Positions 17,167 to 25,867 of a stretch of 64,000 nt of DNA are shown here, piece after piece. Location: the NCBI RefSeq assembly GCF_900129665.1, contig NZ_FQWL01000001.1, forward strand, positions 744,001 through 808,000, given 5' to 3'. Position 1 is the first letter of the stretch; each line of letters begins with the position of its first letter. The notes beneath the pieces are model-generated. The model saw only the letters and a program-made list of their open reading frames with translations, did no database searches and was not told the origin of the DNA. A program made the translations under genes and the position numbers. The DNA is from Flagellimonas flava. GTDB taxonomy: Bacteria > Bacteroidota > Bacteroidia > Flavobacteriales > Flavobacteriaceae.

Positions 17167-19491
17167 TTGAGCAGTTTTTTGGACGAATTGAATGATGCAC
17201 AGCGGGCACCTGTATTGCACAAGGATGGCCCATTGATGGTAATTGCCGGAGCTGGGTCTGGTAAAACCCGGGTGCTTACCTATCGGATAGCGCATCTGAT
17301 GGAACAAGGAGTGGATTCATTCAACATCCTGGCCTTGACGTTTACCAACAAAGCCGCCAGGGAGATGAAAAAGCGTATTGCCACCATAGTTGGGAACTCT
17401 GAGGCCAAAAACTTGTGGATGGGGACTTTTCATTCCGTTTTTGCAAAGCTGTTGCGTTTTGACGGCGACAAATTGGGATACCCTAGCAACTTTACCATCT
17501 ATGACACTCAGGATTCTCAGCGGCTGATTGCTTCCATCATCAAGGAAATGGGATTGGACAAGGATATTTACAAGTACAAACAGATTCAGAATCGCATATC
17601 CTCCTATAAAAACAGTCTGATTACCGTAAAAGCCTATTTTCAAAATCCGGAACTCGTTGAGGCTGATGCCATGGCCAAACGACCCAGATTGGGGGAGATC
17701 TATCAAAACTATGTAGATCGGTGTTTCAAGGCCGGGGCGATGGATTTTGATGACCTACTGCTTCGGACCAACGAGTTGCTGACCCGTTTTCCTGAGGTGT
17801 TGATGAAGTATCAGGATAGATTTAGGTATATTCTGGTAGATGAGTACCAGGATACAAATCATTCCCAGTACCTTATCGTAAAAGCGTTATCTGACAGGTA
17901 CCAAAACATTTGTGTTGTTGGGGATGATGCGCAAAGTATCTATTCATTTCGTGGAGCGAACATTAGCAATATCCTAAACTTTCAAAAAGACTATGATGGT
18001 GTTGCGGTTTACCGGTTAGAGCAGAATTACCGCTCCACCAAGAACATCGTTAACGCGGCCAACTCCATCATTGCAAAAAATAAGAACCAACTGGAAAAGG
18101 TGGTTTGGACCTCCAACGATGAAGGGAACAAAATCAAGATACATCGGAGTCCTACCGATGCTGAGGAAGGTAGATATGTGGCCGCATCCATATTTGAACA
18201 CAAAATGCAGCATCAGTTGCCCAATGGCGAGTTTTCGGTATTGTACAGAACCAATTCCCAGTCTAGGGCCATTGAGGATGCCCTTAGAAAAAAGGATATT
18301 CCTTATAGGATTTACGGTGGGCTTTCTTTTTATCAACGAAAGGAAATCAAGGATGTTCTAGCTTACCTGAGGTTGATTCTAAATCCAAAGGATGAGGAGG
18401 CACTGAAGCGAGTAATCAATTTTCCAGCTCGGGGGATTGGCCAAACTACTGTGGATAAGCTCACGGTTTCCGCCAACCAATACGATCGATCCATTTTTGA
18501 GGTCATGGAACATTTGGAGAAGTTGAACCTTAACATCAATGCTGGCACCAAACGCAAGCTGGGTGACTTCGTTACCATGGTCAAAAGTTTTCAGATTATG
18601 AACGAAAGTGCCGATGCCTTTACCTTGGCCGAGCACGTGGCAAAAAAAACTGGGCTGTTGTTGGAGTTCAAAAAGGATGGTACTCCAGAAGGAATTGCCA
18701 GGATGGAGAATATTGAAGAACTTTTGAATGGAATCAAAGATTTCGTGGAAGGGCAGAAAGAGTTGGCGGATGCAACCGGTGGCCTTTCCGAATTTCTGGA
18801 AGATGTTGCCTTGGCCACTGATATGGATAAGGATACCGGCGACGATGACCGTGTGGCCCTTATGACCATTCATTTGGCGAAAGGACTTGAATTTCCCTAT
18901 GTCTACATTGTAGGAATGGAGGAGGATTTGTTTCCATCGGCCATGAGCATGAACACACGAAGTGAACTCGAAGAAGAGCGACGATTGTTCTATGTGGCCC
19001 TAACACGTGCAGAAAAACAGGCTTATCTTACCTATACTCAAAATCGCTACCGATGGGGTAAACTTATAGATGCTGAGCCCAGTAGATTCTTGGAGGAGAT
19101 TGAAGAACAATATGTTGAAAACCTTACTCCTGTGAATGATGGATATCGTTATAAATCCATGATAGATGCCAACATTTTTGGTGAGATAGATAAAAGCAAG
19201 CTACGTCAGATAAAACCAAAAAATGGAACGCCACCCAGTACCCTTAGGCCCAATGAGAACCAATTACGCAAACTTAGAAAGCTAAAACCTGAACTTTCCG
19301 CGCCAAACACGAATGCCATTGATTCCAATCTCATTGAGGGATGTTTGGTGAACCACACCCGATTTGGGAAGGGTAAGGTGTTGAAAATTGAGGGGATGGG
19401 CAATGATAAAAAGGCCGAAATACAGTTTGAGCGTGGAGATATCAAAAAGCTACTGCTTCGCTTCGCAAAATTGGAAGTCTTGGAAAGCTAG
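17167..19491 (+). CDS. pcrA: UvrD/PcrA-type ATP-dependent DNA helicase
   Basis: 774 aa superfamily 1A helicase used in repair and in removing proteins from DNA. Walker A GAGSGKTR (28-35), Walker B VDEYQDTN, QNYRSTKNI, and ALTRAEKQAYL near motif VI. The C-terminal ~50 residues (HTRFGKGKVLKIEGMG) form the Tudor-like polymerase-binding module known in PcrA/UvrD. The start must be TTG at 17167: it gives the canonical LSSFLDELNDAQ, and no in-frame ATG lies nearby. The ATG at 17162 is in another frame. It is divergent from the DsrE operon. Confidence 0.94.
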   Translation: MSSFLDELNDAQRAPVLHKDGPLMVIAGAGSGKTRVLTYRIAHLMEQGVDSFNILALTFTNKAAREMKKRIATIVGNSEAKNLWMGTFHSVFAKLLRFDGDKLGYPSNFTIYDTQDSQRLIASIIKEMGLDKDIYKYKQIQNRISSYKNSLITVKAYFQNPELVEADAMAKRPRLGEIYQNYVDRCFKAGAMDFDDLLLRTNELLTRFPEVLMKYQDRFRYILVDEYQDTNHSQYLIVKALSDRYQNICVVGDDAQSIYSFRGANISNILNFQKDYDGVAVYRLEQNYRSTKNIVNAANSIIAKNKNQLEKVVWTSNDEGNKIKIHRSPTDAEEGRYVAASIFEHKMQHQLPNGEFSVLYRTNSQSRAIEDALRKKDIPYRIYGGLSFYQRKEIKDVLAYLRLILNPKDEEALKRVINFPARGIGQTTVDKLTVSANQYDRSIFEVMEHLEKLNLNINAGTKRKLGDFVTMVKSFQIMNESADAFTLAEHVAKKTGLLLEFKKDGTPEGIARMENIEELLNGIKDFVEGQKELADATGGLSEFLEDVALATDMDKDTGDDDRVALMTIHLAKGLEFPYVYIVGMEEDLFPSAMSMNTRSELEEERRLFYVALTRAEKQAYLTYTQNRYRWGKLIDAEPSRFLEEIEEQYVENLTPVNDGYRYKSMIDANIFGEIDKSKLRQIKPKNGTPPSTLRPNENQLRKLRKLKPELSAPNTNAIDSNLIEGCLVNHTRFGKGKVLKIEGMGNDKKAEIQFERGDIKKLLLRFAKLEVLES

Positions 19492-19544
19492 GATACTTTG
19501 AAAATCGTTTCTCCAATAAAACTCCACCTCTTGTGGTATTCATT

Positions 19545-19579
19545 GCACAAAATATAGGTCTTATCCTATTGATTTGTGC
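19545..19579. repeat. Long imperfect hairpin after pcrA
   Basis: GCACAAA (19545-19551) pairs with TTTGTGC (19573-19579), and inside it ATAGG pairs with CCTAT around loop TCTTAT. There is no T-run, so it is not a standard intrinsic terminator. It lies between two convergent genes. Confidence 0.5.
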
Positions 19580-19659
19580 CAAAGCCAAAATGACAGCACT
19601 ATACGATGTTGGATTTTAAAACTATCATACGGTTGAAGTCCCTTTTTTTCCGCACTTTT

Positions 19660-21003
19660 TTACAATTTTGCAAGACTTTGGTTTTCCCTATAACCACATA
19701 AGATTTGTTGGGTGTATTCCACTATGGGATTAGGAACATCATAATTAAGAGCATAGACCTTGTAATAAGTTTGTTGAACTCCGGTTCCCGATTTGCAATC
19801 TATTTCTTCTTTGTTGGAAACCTGATGCGCTTGAACGGGCTCCGTGAAGATCAGTTTGTCGTTCGAGATTAATAAATTTTCCATGCTTTTGGACCATACT
19901 ATATTTTTTTTAACCAAATCGTACAGTAAAACCTTGTTATCCAGTCCTTTTTGGGAAAAGAATAGTAAATCACCCTTTTTTCCAATTAGACTGATTGTCC
20001 CCGCCAATTCGATATGAATTAAGTCCGCCCCATAAATACCGACTTGGATTTGGGAAACATTTTCTTCTTTTTCATGCTTTACGGATACATTGATTCGATC
20101 GTCAAAGGAATGTGTGCTATGGTTGCCATCCAGGGCCTTGATGGGCAGCTCGGAACCGTTGATGAAATTATAGTTGTTCTTGGGGTTAAAATCGTTTGCA
20201 TTAAGTTGATATTTTAAAGTAAAGCCACCTTCATGGAACCTGTTCCCAGTGCTGTCTCCCTTCAGTTCCAAAGGTCGATAAACCACAGTCGGATACCAAA
20301 ATTCAGGTTTTAGGATAAGAGAACCGTCCTTTTCAATACTGAAATCCGCAGATAGGCGCGCATCGGCATCAATAGGGTGGGCAGAAATCATAGAGTATTG
20401 CCGATCTGGAAAAATAGGTGCTTCACTAAGGCCATTGGGAGTTATGTTTAAGGCATCCAAACGATAAAAGTCATGGCCTTCCTGAGTCTTACCCTTTCCA
20501 TGGATTACGTAAGAGTGTTTGCTTTTTGAATCCTGGATGGTATGAGCTTCATGATAAATGATGGGTTCCCCATACAAGGAGGAAGGGATTATTTTATGAC
20601 CCTTTGTGTACAGCGCAATATTTTTGAGTTTATTGGTTCCGACTTCCCCCATAGCATCCCAAGAGAAGACGGCCAGTCGCCGGTCTTCTGAAAGGATGAA
20701 TCCAAATTCATGTGCCTTGTAGATGTAAGACTCCGCCACCTCTGCTAGAAGGCGTTGGTTTTTTATACTTTCAATAGTTTTTCGTATTTGCTCATTGACA
20801 GAGGTCAATAGTGGTTTGGACTCCGATGGCGCTGGATCAATTTGAGCGAGTTGCACAAACAATTGATCTAGATGTTCCACCAATTCCCTACCATTTGAAA
20901 AATGCAAATACTTTCTTTGCATTTTAGTTTCTGCAGTATCACAGCTGGCAACGCTCAAGAGCAGATACAGTACCAAAATGACCCGACCGATTTTTGTATT
21001 CAT
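19660..21003 (-). CDS. Lipoprotein of unknown function
   Basis: 447 aa from the ATG at 21003, which gives a lipoprotein signal, MNTKIGRVILVLYLLLSVASC, with Cys21 as lipidation site. An ATG 33 bases upstream is the alternative. The rest is beta-rich and soluble, with no motif I recognise. Segments such as FINGSELPIKALDGNHSTH and LIHIELAGTISLIGKKGDLL read as a secreted sensor-like or structural fold. It is transcribed alone, convergent with pcrA and divergent from the YciO gene. The Bacteroidota envelope location is inferred from the lipobox. Confidence 0.7.
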   Translation of the reverse strand: MNTKIGRVILVLYLLLSVASCDTAETKMQRKYLHFSNGRELVEHLDQLFVQLAQIDPAPSESKPLLTSVNEQIRKTIESIKNQRLLAEVAESYIYKAHEFGFILSEDRRLAVFSWDAMGEVGTNKLKNIALYTKGHKIIPSSLYGEPIIYHEAHTIQDSKSKHSYVIHGKGKTQEGHDFYRLDALNITPNGLSEAPIFPDRQYSMISAHPIDADARLSADFSIEKDGSLILKPEFWYPTVVYRPLELKGDSTGNRFHEGGFTLKYQLNANDFNPKNNYNFINGSELPIKALDGNHSTHSFDDRINVSVKHEKEENVSQIQVGIYGADLIHIELAGTISLIGKKGDLLFFSQKGLDNKVLLYDLVKKNIVWSKSMENLLISNDKLIFTEPVQAHQVSNKEEIDCKSGTGVQQTYYKVYALNYDVPNPIVEYTQQILCGYRENQSLAKL

Positions 21004-21084
21004 GAATCCATGTTTGATGGTAGACGTAGTTTGCATGTAAAGTTGCCTTATTCTTGACGCTCTTTATTAGACAAATGGACGGAT

Positions 21085-21110
21085 GGCCCATATGAATTGA
21101 TCAATGGGCC
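21085..21110. repeat. GGCCCAT inverted repeat in a divergent promoter region
   Basis: GGCCCAT (21085-21091) and ATGGGCC (21104-21110) form a dyad with a 12-base spacer. A further TTGGGCCAA follows at 21113-21121. It lies between the lipoprotein and YciO starts, so an operator role is possible. Confidence 0.4.
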
Positions 21111-21212
21111 GATTGGGCCAACGGATGGTGTATTTAAAACCAGAATCTTGTCAAGGCCACCAGATGGTTTGCAAAAGATTCTCACTACCTTGTAGTAAAA
21201 TGAGACTGCGTT

Positions 21213-21833
21213 ATGGCCGAATTGATAAAGCTATTTGAAGAGAACCCCAATCCAAGGCAGGTAGAGCGGGTAGGGGATGTTTTGAGGAAGGGAGGCTTGG
21301 TCATTTATCCTACCGATACCGTATATGGTCTTGGCTGTGACATTACCAATTCAAAGGCATTACAGCGAATCGCCCGTATTAAGGGGGTGAAGCTGGAAAA
21401 GGCAAATTGGTCCTTTGTATGCGCCGACCTTAGCAACCTGTCGGATTTTGTGCGTCAGATTGATTCCACAACCTTTAAGATTTTAAAGCGAGCTCTGCCA
21501 GGACCGTACACTTTTATTCTTCCAGGAAACAACAATTTACCTAAGGATTTTAAGAAAAAGAAAACCGTTGGAATACGTGTTCCGGACAATGCAATTGCGA
21601 ATGCCCTGGTACAGGAACTTGGAAACCCTATTGTCTCGACCTCTATTCATGATGAGGACGACCTTTTGGAATACACGACAGATCCAGAACTGATTTACGA
21701 AAAGTGGCAGGATCTTGTAGATATTGTAGTCGACGGGGGATACGGGGGCAATATAGCCTCAACGGTGGTGGATTTATCCACTGGATACCCCGAAGTTATT
21801 AGGGAAGGTAAGGGGACTTTGGATATCTTCTAA
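21213..21833 (+). CDS. Sua5/YciO/YrdC family protein (threonylcarbamoyl-AMP synthase-like)
   Basis: 206 aa YrdC-fold protein. The family makes L-threonylcarbamoyladenylate for t6A37 of tRNA, while YciO paralogues have an uncertain role. Visible: VIYPTDTVYGLGCDITN and a nucleotide-binding core with SFVCADLSNL. The latter, and the short single-domain length, point to the YciO branch rather than TsaC/Sua5. Transcribed alone, divergent from the lipoprotein, ending in a strong shared terminator. Confidence 0.85.
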   Translation: MAELIKLFEENPNPRQVERVGDVLRKGGLVIYPTDTVYGLGCDITNSKALQRIARIKGVKLEKANWSFVCADLSNLSDFVRQIDSTTFKILKRALPGPYTFILPGNNNLPKDFKKKKTVGIRVPDNAIANALVQELGNPIVSTSIHDEDDLLEYTTDPELIYEKWQDLVDIVVDGGYGGNIASTVVDLSTGYPEVIREGKGTLDIF

Positions 21834-21838
21834 AACAG

Positions 21839-21865
21839 AAAAAGCGACCCAAAGGGTCGCTTTTT
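21839..21865. terminator. Bidirectional terminator
   Basis: AAAAAGCGACCC (21839-21850), loop AAA, GGGTCGCTTTTT (21854-21865). The perfect 12-bp stem has A- and T-rich ends on both strands and lies between the YciO gene and the convergent OmpA gene. Confidence 0.9.
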
Positions 21866-21884
21866 CTTATGTTATCACTGTGGA

Positions 21885-22757
21885 TTAGTTTCCAGAGCCT
21901 CCAATTGCAGGATCTTTCATGCCTTCCTCGATCATGCTATAGAATTGATCGATTTTTGGAAGTACCACAATACGTGTTCTTCTGTTCTTAGCTCTTTCAG
22001 CAGCTGAATCATTGGAAGCTAATGGTACGTAATAGCTCCTTCCGGCCGCAGTCATACGCTTGGGATCAACATCAAAGTCGTTCTGAAGTGTACGGACAAT
22101 GGAAGTAGCTCGCTTGGCACTCAAATCCCAGTTGTCCACCAAAACACCGCTTGAATATGGTACGTTATCTGTATGGCCCTCTACCAAGAATTCAAAATCA
22201 GGTTTGTTGTTGACCACTTTGGCCACTTTGCCCAAAACTTGTTTTGCGGCATTGGTAATATTGTAGCTTCCGCTTCTGAACAACAATTTATCTGAAATAG
22301 AGACGAATACAACACCTTTTTCAACACTTACTTCAATGTCTTCGTCATCCAAGTTACCAAGTACACCTTTAAGGCTCTGCACCAAAGCAAGGTTTACAGA
22401 ATCCCTGCGGGTAACTGCATCCTGAAGTTTTCTAATGGTAAGGTCTTTTTCACGTAAACTCTCCAAAGACTTTTCAAGGTTTTCCGCTCCTTTGGTGGTA
22501 AGGGTGGTAAGGTTACCCATATTGTTGATCAATTCTTGGTTGTTCGCTTTGAGAAAAGCGTTTTGATCTTCAAGGGTTTTTAGACGGGAAGAAGCCGTGG
22601 CTTTTTCCTCCAAGCAATCATTTAGTTTTACTGTAGCAGAATTCAACAAATCTTGGGTTTCTTTGTGTTTGGCCTCAAGATCGGCATACTTTTTTTGCGA
22701 CACGCAGGAAGACAACAGAACTGCCATTGCCATTGCTCCTAGAAATACTTTTTTCAT
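21885..22757 (-). CDS. OmpA family peptidoglycan-associated lipoprotein
   Basis: 290 aa. The lipobox is in MAMAVLLSSC (Cys18), followed by a coiled coil at ~20-115 and an OmpA C-terminal domain at ~150-280 that tethers the outer membrane to peptidoglycan. Key residues are intact: VEGHTDNVPY, DNWDLSAKRATSIV and the final RRTRIVV. Same layout as the protein at 12826, which lacks these. A -7 box (TAATTTTG on the minus strand, 22812-22819) lies ~55 bases upstream. Confidence 0.92.
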   Translation of the reverse strand: MKKVFLGAMAMAVLLSSCVSQKKYADLEAKHKETQDLLNSATVKLNDCLEEKATASSRLKTLEDQNAFLKANNQELINNMGNLTTLTTKGAENLEKSLESLREKDLTIRKLQDAVTRRDSVNLALVQSLKGVLGNLDDEDIEVSVEKGVVFVSISDKLLFRSGSYNITNAAKQVLGKVAKVVNNKPDFEFLVEGHTDNVPYSSGVLVDNWDLSAKRATSIVRTLQNDFDVDPKRMTAAGRSYYVPLASNDSAAERAKNRRTRIVVLPKIDQFYSMIEEGMKDPAIGGSGN

Positions 22758-22811
22758 TGTATTGGGTATAAATTAAGAATTGTTAGATATTTCCTCACCG
22801 AAAACTTCAGC

Positions 22812-22819
22812 CAAAATTA
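22812..22819 (-). promoter_or_regulatory. Candidate -7 box of the OmpA lipoprotein gene
   Basis: TAATTTTG on the minus strand matches the Bacteroidota -7 consensus TAnnTTTG exactly. No -33 TTG at the usual spacing was found. Confidence 0.4.
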
Positions 22820-22853
22820 GATAAATTGCAAAGTTGACTTCTTTTCGGCATCG

Positions 22854-23855
22854 TTAATCTTTTACTAAAATGTTAAAGTTCTTTACCTGATGTACGAAAT
22901 GAGACCAGACAATGGATGTGGCTGAGTAATATTTTAATATAAAATTGGCTTTTTCCCTTTTTCTGTAAACCTTTCTAAAGTTAGCATAAAAACTTAAATG
23001 GGCACGTAAAATCGCAATGCAATGGCCCGGCTTAAGCTGAAAAACGAATCGAACTGCTGCTACACCGTCTAATAACAAACGGAAGAATATAATGGGCAGG
23101 GCCATTTTCCTTGGAAGGTTTTTAGTAATGGAGTACAAAGAGTTTCTAAAATTTAGGAAGGTCTTTTTGGGATTCATGTTCTTAAGGGTAGAGCCACCTA
23201 AGTGATACACATGACTCAAACCGACATAAAATACCTTGTATCCCCTATTTTTTGCTCTCCAACACAAGTCAATTTCTTCTTGATGTGCGAAGTAGTCCTC
23301 ATCAAAACCTCCTAGTTCCCTGAATACCGAACTTTTAATGAACATACAGGCACCTGTTGCCCAGAACACTTCTTTGACATCATTGTACTGTCCGATGTCC
23401 TTCTCCAAGGCTTGAAATATTCTTCCCCGGCAAAAGGGGTAGCCCAGACGATCAATAAAACCTCCTGCCGCCCCGGCATACTCAAAATATGTCCTTTTCT
23501 TTAAATCTAGGATCTTGGGTTGGATGATGGCCGCATCGGAATGCTCATTGAACACCTTAAGAATTGGGTCCAACCAATTGGAAGTAACTTCAACGTCCGA
23601 ATTCAATAAACAATAAATATCGGCTTCAATATGCTGTAAACCGTCATTGTATCCCTTGGCAAAACCACCATTGGAACTGTTTTGAACAATCTGAATTTGG
23701 GGATAGGTTTTGGAGACAAAAGCAACTGACTCGTCTTCACTGGCATTGTCCACCACATAGATTGAAGCATCTTGGGAATGAGCAACAACGGAAGGGATAA
23801 ACTTCTCCAACAAGGTTTTCCCATTCCAATTGAGTATGACGACCGCAACATTCAA
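22854..23855 (-). CDS. Glycosyltransferase family 2
   Basis: 333 aa GT-A glycosyltransferase of the rhamnosyl/galactosyl transferase type used for surface polysaccharides. It starts with VAVVILNWNGKTLLEKFIPS, carries the DxD-like LLNSDVEV and the acceptor-site block FWATGACMFIKSSVF with GGFDEDYFAHQEEIDLCWR. A hydrophobic stretch near 265-290 suggests membrane contact. The start must be TTG at 23855: an in-frame stop lies five codons upstream and no ATG intervenes. It follows the HsdR-N gene by 12 bases. Confidence 0.9.
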   Translation of the reverse strand: MNVAVVILNWNGKTLLEKFIPSVVAHSQDASIYVVDNASEDESVAFVSKTYPQIQIVQNSSNGGFAKGYNDGLQHIEADIYCLLNSDVEVTSNWLDPILKVFNEHSDAAIIQPKILDLKKRTYFEYAGAAGGFIDRLGYPFCRGRIFQALEKDIGQYNDVKEVFWATGACMFIKSSVFRELGGFDEDYFAHQEEIDLCWRAKNRGYKVFYVGLSHVYHLGGSTLKNMNPKKTFLNFRNSLYSITKNLPRKMALPIIFFRLLLDGVAAVRFVFQLKPGHCIAILRAHLSFYANFRKVYRKREKANFILKYYSATSIVWSHFVHQVKNFNILVKD

Positions 23856-23867
23856 AACGGCAGCAAA

Positions 23868-24314
23868 TTAACGGCTAAAATCAGGAATTTCCTTCAAAAA
23901 CTGATATTTTTCGTGTTTAAAGTCCATTTCACAAAAATAATGGTCCATTCCATTGCTCACCATTAAGTATGAAGCCTTGAGCATTCTATTGTACTGAGCA
24001 ATTTGATCAAAGGTTTTTTGGTCGATTTTAACCTCTGGGGCCTTGCATTCCACCAATAAAAAAATTGAGCCATCAGGATTAAAAAGTACAATGTCGTACC
24101 GCTTTTTAAGTTTGTTCACCAAAAGTTGTTTTTCTACGTTAATCAGACTTTTGGGATAGTTCTTGGTTAACATCAGGTAATGAACCACATGCTGTCTTAC
24201 CCATTCTTCGGGTTGAAGCAACACAAATTTTTTACGGATAAGGTCAAAGATTTGGAGCCCTTTTTCGCTACTTTTGAATCGGAACGTATAGGTAGGAAAG
24301 TTCAATCTCTGCAT
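23868..24314 (-). CDS. Stand-alone HsdR N-terminal-like (PD-(D/E)xK) domain protein
   Basis: 148 aa from the ATG at 24314 (MQRLNFPTYTFRFKSSEKG). It matches the type I restriction HsdR N-terminal domain found alone in Bacteroidota. The nuclease-fold signature is visible: Asp in KRYDIVLFNPDG and Glu-x-Lys in LLVECKAP. No methylase, specificity or motor gene is nearby, so it is not a restriction system. It is divergent from holA across only 26 bases, which suggests shared control. Function unknown. Confidence 0.82.
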   Translation of the reverse strand: MQRLNFPTYTFRFKSSEKGLQIFDLIRKKFVLLQPEEWVRQHVVHYLMLTKNYPKSLINVEKQLLVNKLKKRYDIVLFNPDGSIFLLVECKAPEVKIDQKTFDQIAQYNRMLKASYLMVSNGMDHYFCEMDFKHEKYQFLKEIPDFSR

Positions 24315-24340
24315 TGGACAAATTTGATGATTTTTTCTGA

Positions 24341-25342
24341 ATGGAGCAGGTAAAGGAAATCGTAGCAAATATCAAACAGGGTAACCCAAGTCCCATTTAT
24401 TTTTTAATGGGGGAAGAAGCCTATTATATAGACAAGATTTCCCAATACGTTGCTGAAAATGTGCTGACCGAGGATGAAAGAGGCTTTAACCAGATGGTAC
24501 TCTATGGAAAAGATACCAGTGTAGATGATATTGTGGCCAATGCAAAGCGGTTTCCAATGATGGCTCAATATCAGGTTGTTATTGTGAAAGAGGCGCAACA
24601 TCTTTCGCGCACGATCGAAAACCTGATCTCCTATGCGGAACAGCCCCAGCCCACAACCATTTTAGTGATTTGTTATAAGTACAAAAAACTGGACAAACGC
24701 AAAAAATTGTACAAGACAATCCAGAAGAATGGGATACTTTTTGAGAGTAAAAAGCTGTACGAAAACCAGGTTTCTGAATGGATACGCCGAACACTTTCCG
24801 GGAAAAAATATAAGATTGCCCCAAAAGCAAGTCAGATGTTGGTGGAGTTCTTGGGTACGGATTTAAGTAAAATCAGCAACGAATTGGATAAACTAAGCCT
24901 TGTGGTTCCCAAGGGGGAAGAGATTACCCCGGAACTTATCGAACAACATATTGGCATTAGTAAGGACTATAATAATTTTGAGCTAAAAAAGGCGATAGGG
25001 GAGCGTAATGTGGGAAAAGCCACGCGAATTGTGGATTATTTTGCTCAGAATCCCAAAGACAACCCATTTGTGGTTACGGTCACCTTATTAAATACTTTTT
25101 TCACCCAACTGCTTCAATACCATGGTTTAAATGACCATTCTCCTGGAAATGTGGCCAAGGTGCTTGGTGTAAGCCCTTATTTTGTAAACGAGTACACCGT
25201 GGCGGCCAAAAACTACCCTATGAAAAAGGTAAGCCATATCATTTCTAGTCTAAGAGCACTTGACCTTAAGGGGAAGGGGGTAGGAGCCAACAATATGCCC
25301 CAGCGAGAACTATTAAAAGAATTGCTTACCGAAATTGTCTAG
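24341..25342 (+). CDS. holA: DNA polymerase III delta subunit
   Basis: 333 aa. HolA is the clamp-loader subunit that opens the sliding clamp. The N-terminal AAA-like domain carries NPSPIYFLMGEEAYYIDKI, followed by the lid (about 140-210, with DLSKISNELDKLSLVV) and the C-terminal collar helices (about 210-330). Length and layout fit the family. It ends 2 bases before the convergent DoxX stop. Confidence 0.92.
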   Translation: MEQVKEIVANIKQGNPSPIYFLMGEEAYYIDKISQYVAENVLTEDERGFNQMVLYGKDTSVDDIVANAKRFPMMAQYQVVIVKEAQHLSRTIENLISYAEQPQPTTILVICYKYKKLDKRKKLYKTIQKNGILFESKKLYENQVSEWIRRTLSGKKYKIAPKASQMLVEFLGTDLSKISNELDKLSLVVPKGEEITPELIEQHIGISKDYNNFELKKAIGERNVGKATRIVDYFAQNPKDNPFVVTVTLLNTFFTQLLQYHGLNDHSPGNVAKVLGVSPYFVNEYTVAAKNYPMKKVSHIISSLRALDLKGKGVGANNMPQRELLKELLTEIV

Positions 25343-25344
25343 AC

Positions 25345-25722
25345 TTACTTTCTGTCTACGCTGTACTTTCCTGGACCCAAAAGAAAAATCACAATAAACA
25401 CAAGCGCATAAACCAAAGCCAGTTCCTTGGTACCAAAAGGGTCGGAACCATGGACCACGAAAGCCGCAACCAACATTACAATTGCTGTGGGAATGGCCGC
25501 CCAGCGTGTTTTGAAGCCAATGATGATGAGTAAGGGACAGATAAACTCTCCAATAACAGTCAGAAAAAGTGATGGTCCTTGTCCTATTCCCAATGGGTTG
25601 GCAAATTCCATGTTTCCGCTTATAAGCTTTTGAAGTTTTGGGTAACCGTGTGACAGCATAAACGCTGCGGGAACTATCCTTAAAAGGGCAAGTCCCAGGT
25701 GAATCAGGAGATTATTTTTCAT
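25345..25722 (-). CDS. DoxX family membrane protein
   Basis: 125 aa with four predicted membrane helices. It matches the DoxX/SURF4-type family: RIVPAAFMLSHGYPKLQKL, FLTVIGEFICPLLIIIGFKTRWA and a late helix ALVYALVFIVIFLLG. Members are often linked to quinone or thiosulfate oxidation, but most bacterial ones are uncharacterised, and nothing here specifies a substrate. Confidence 0.88.
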   Translation of the reverse strand: MKNNLLIHLGLALLRIVPAAFMLSHGYPKLQKLISGNMEFANPLGIGQGPSLFLTVIGEFICPLLIIIGFKTRWAAIPTAIVMLVAAFVVHGSDPFGTKELALVYALVFIVIFLLGPGKYSVDRK

Positions 25723-25867
25723 TGATGGGGGAATTTAGTTACGTGAATGTATAAATTATGTTCCAACAAAAGGCAAAATGCCAATGAAAACTAGATGACC
25801 ACAAAAAAAACCGCACGGGAATTACCAGTAATAGCTTACAAAAAGTAAATAATAAAAAAGCCTCGAC

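Noticed and set aside
23868..24314. Restriction-modification system
   Set aside because: Only the HsdR N-terminal domain is present; no motor, methylase or specificity gene is near.
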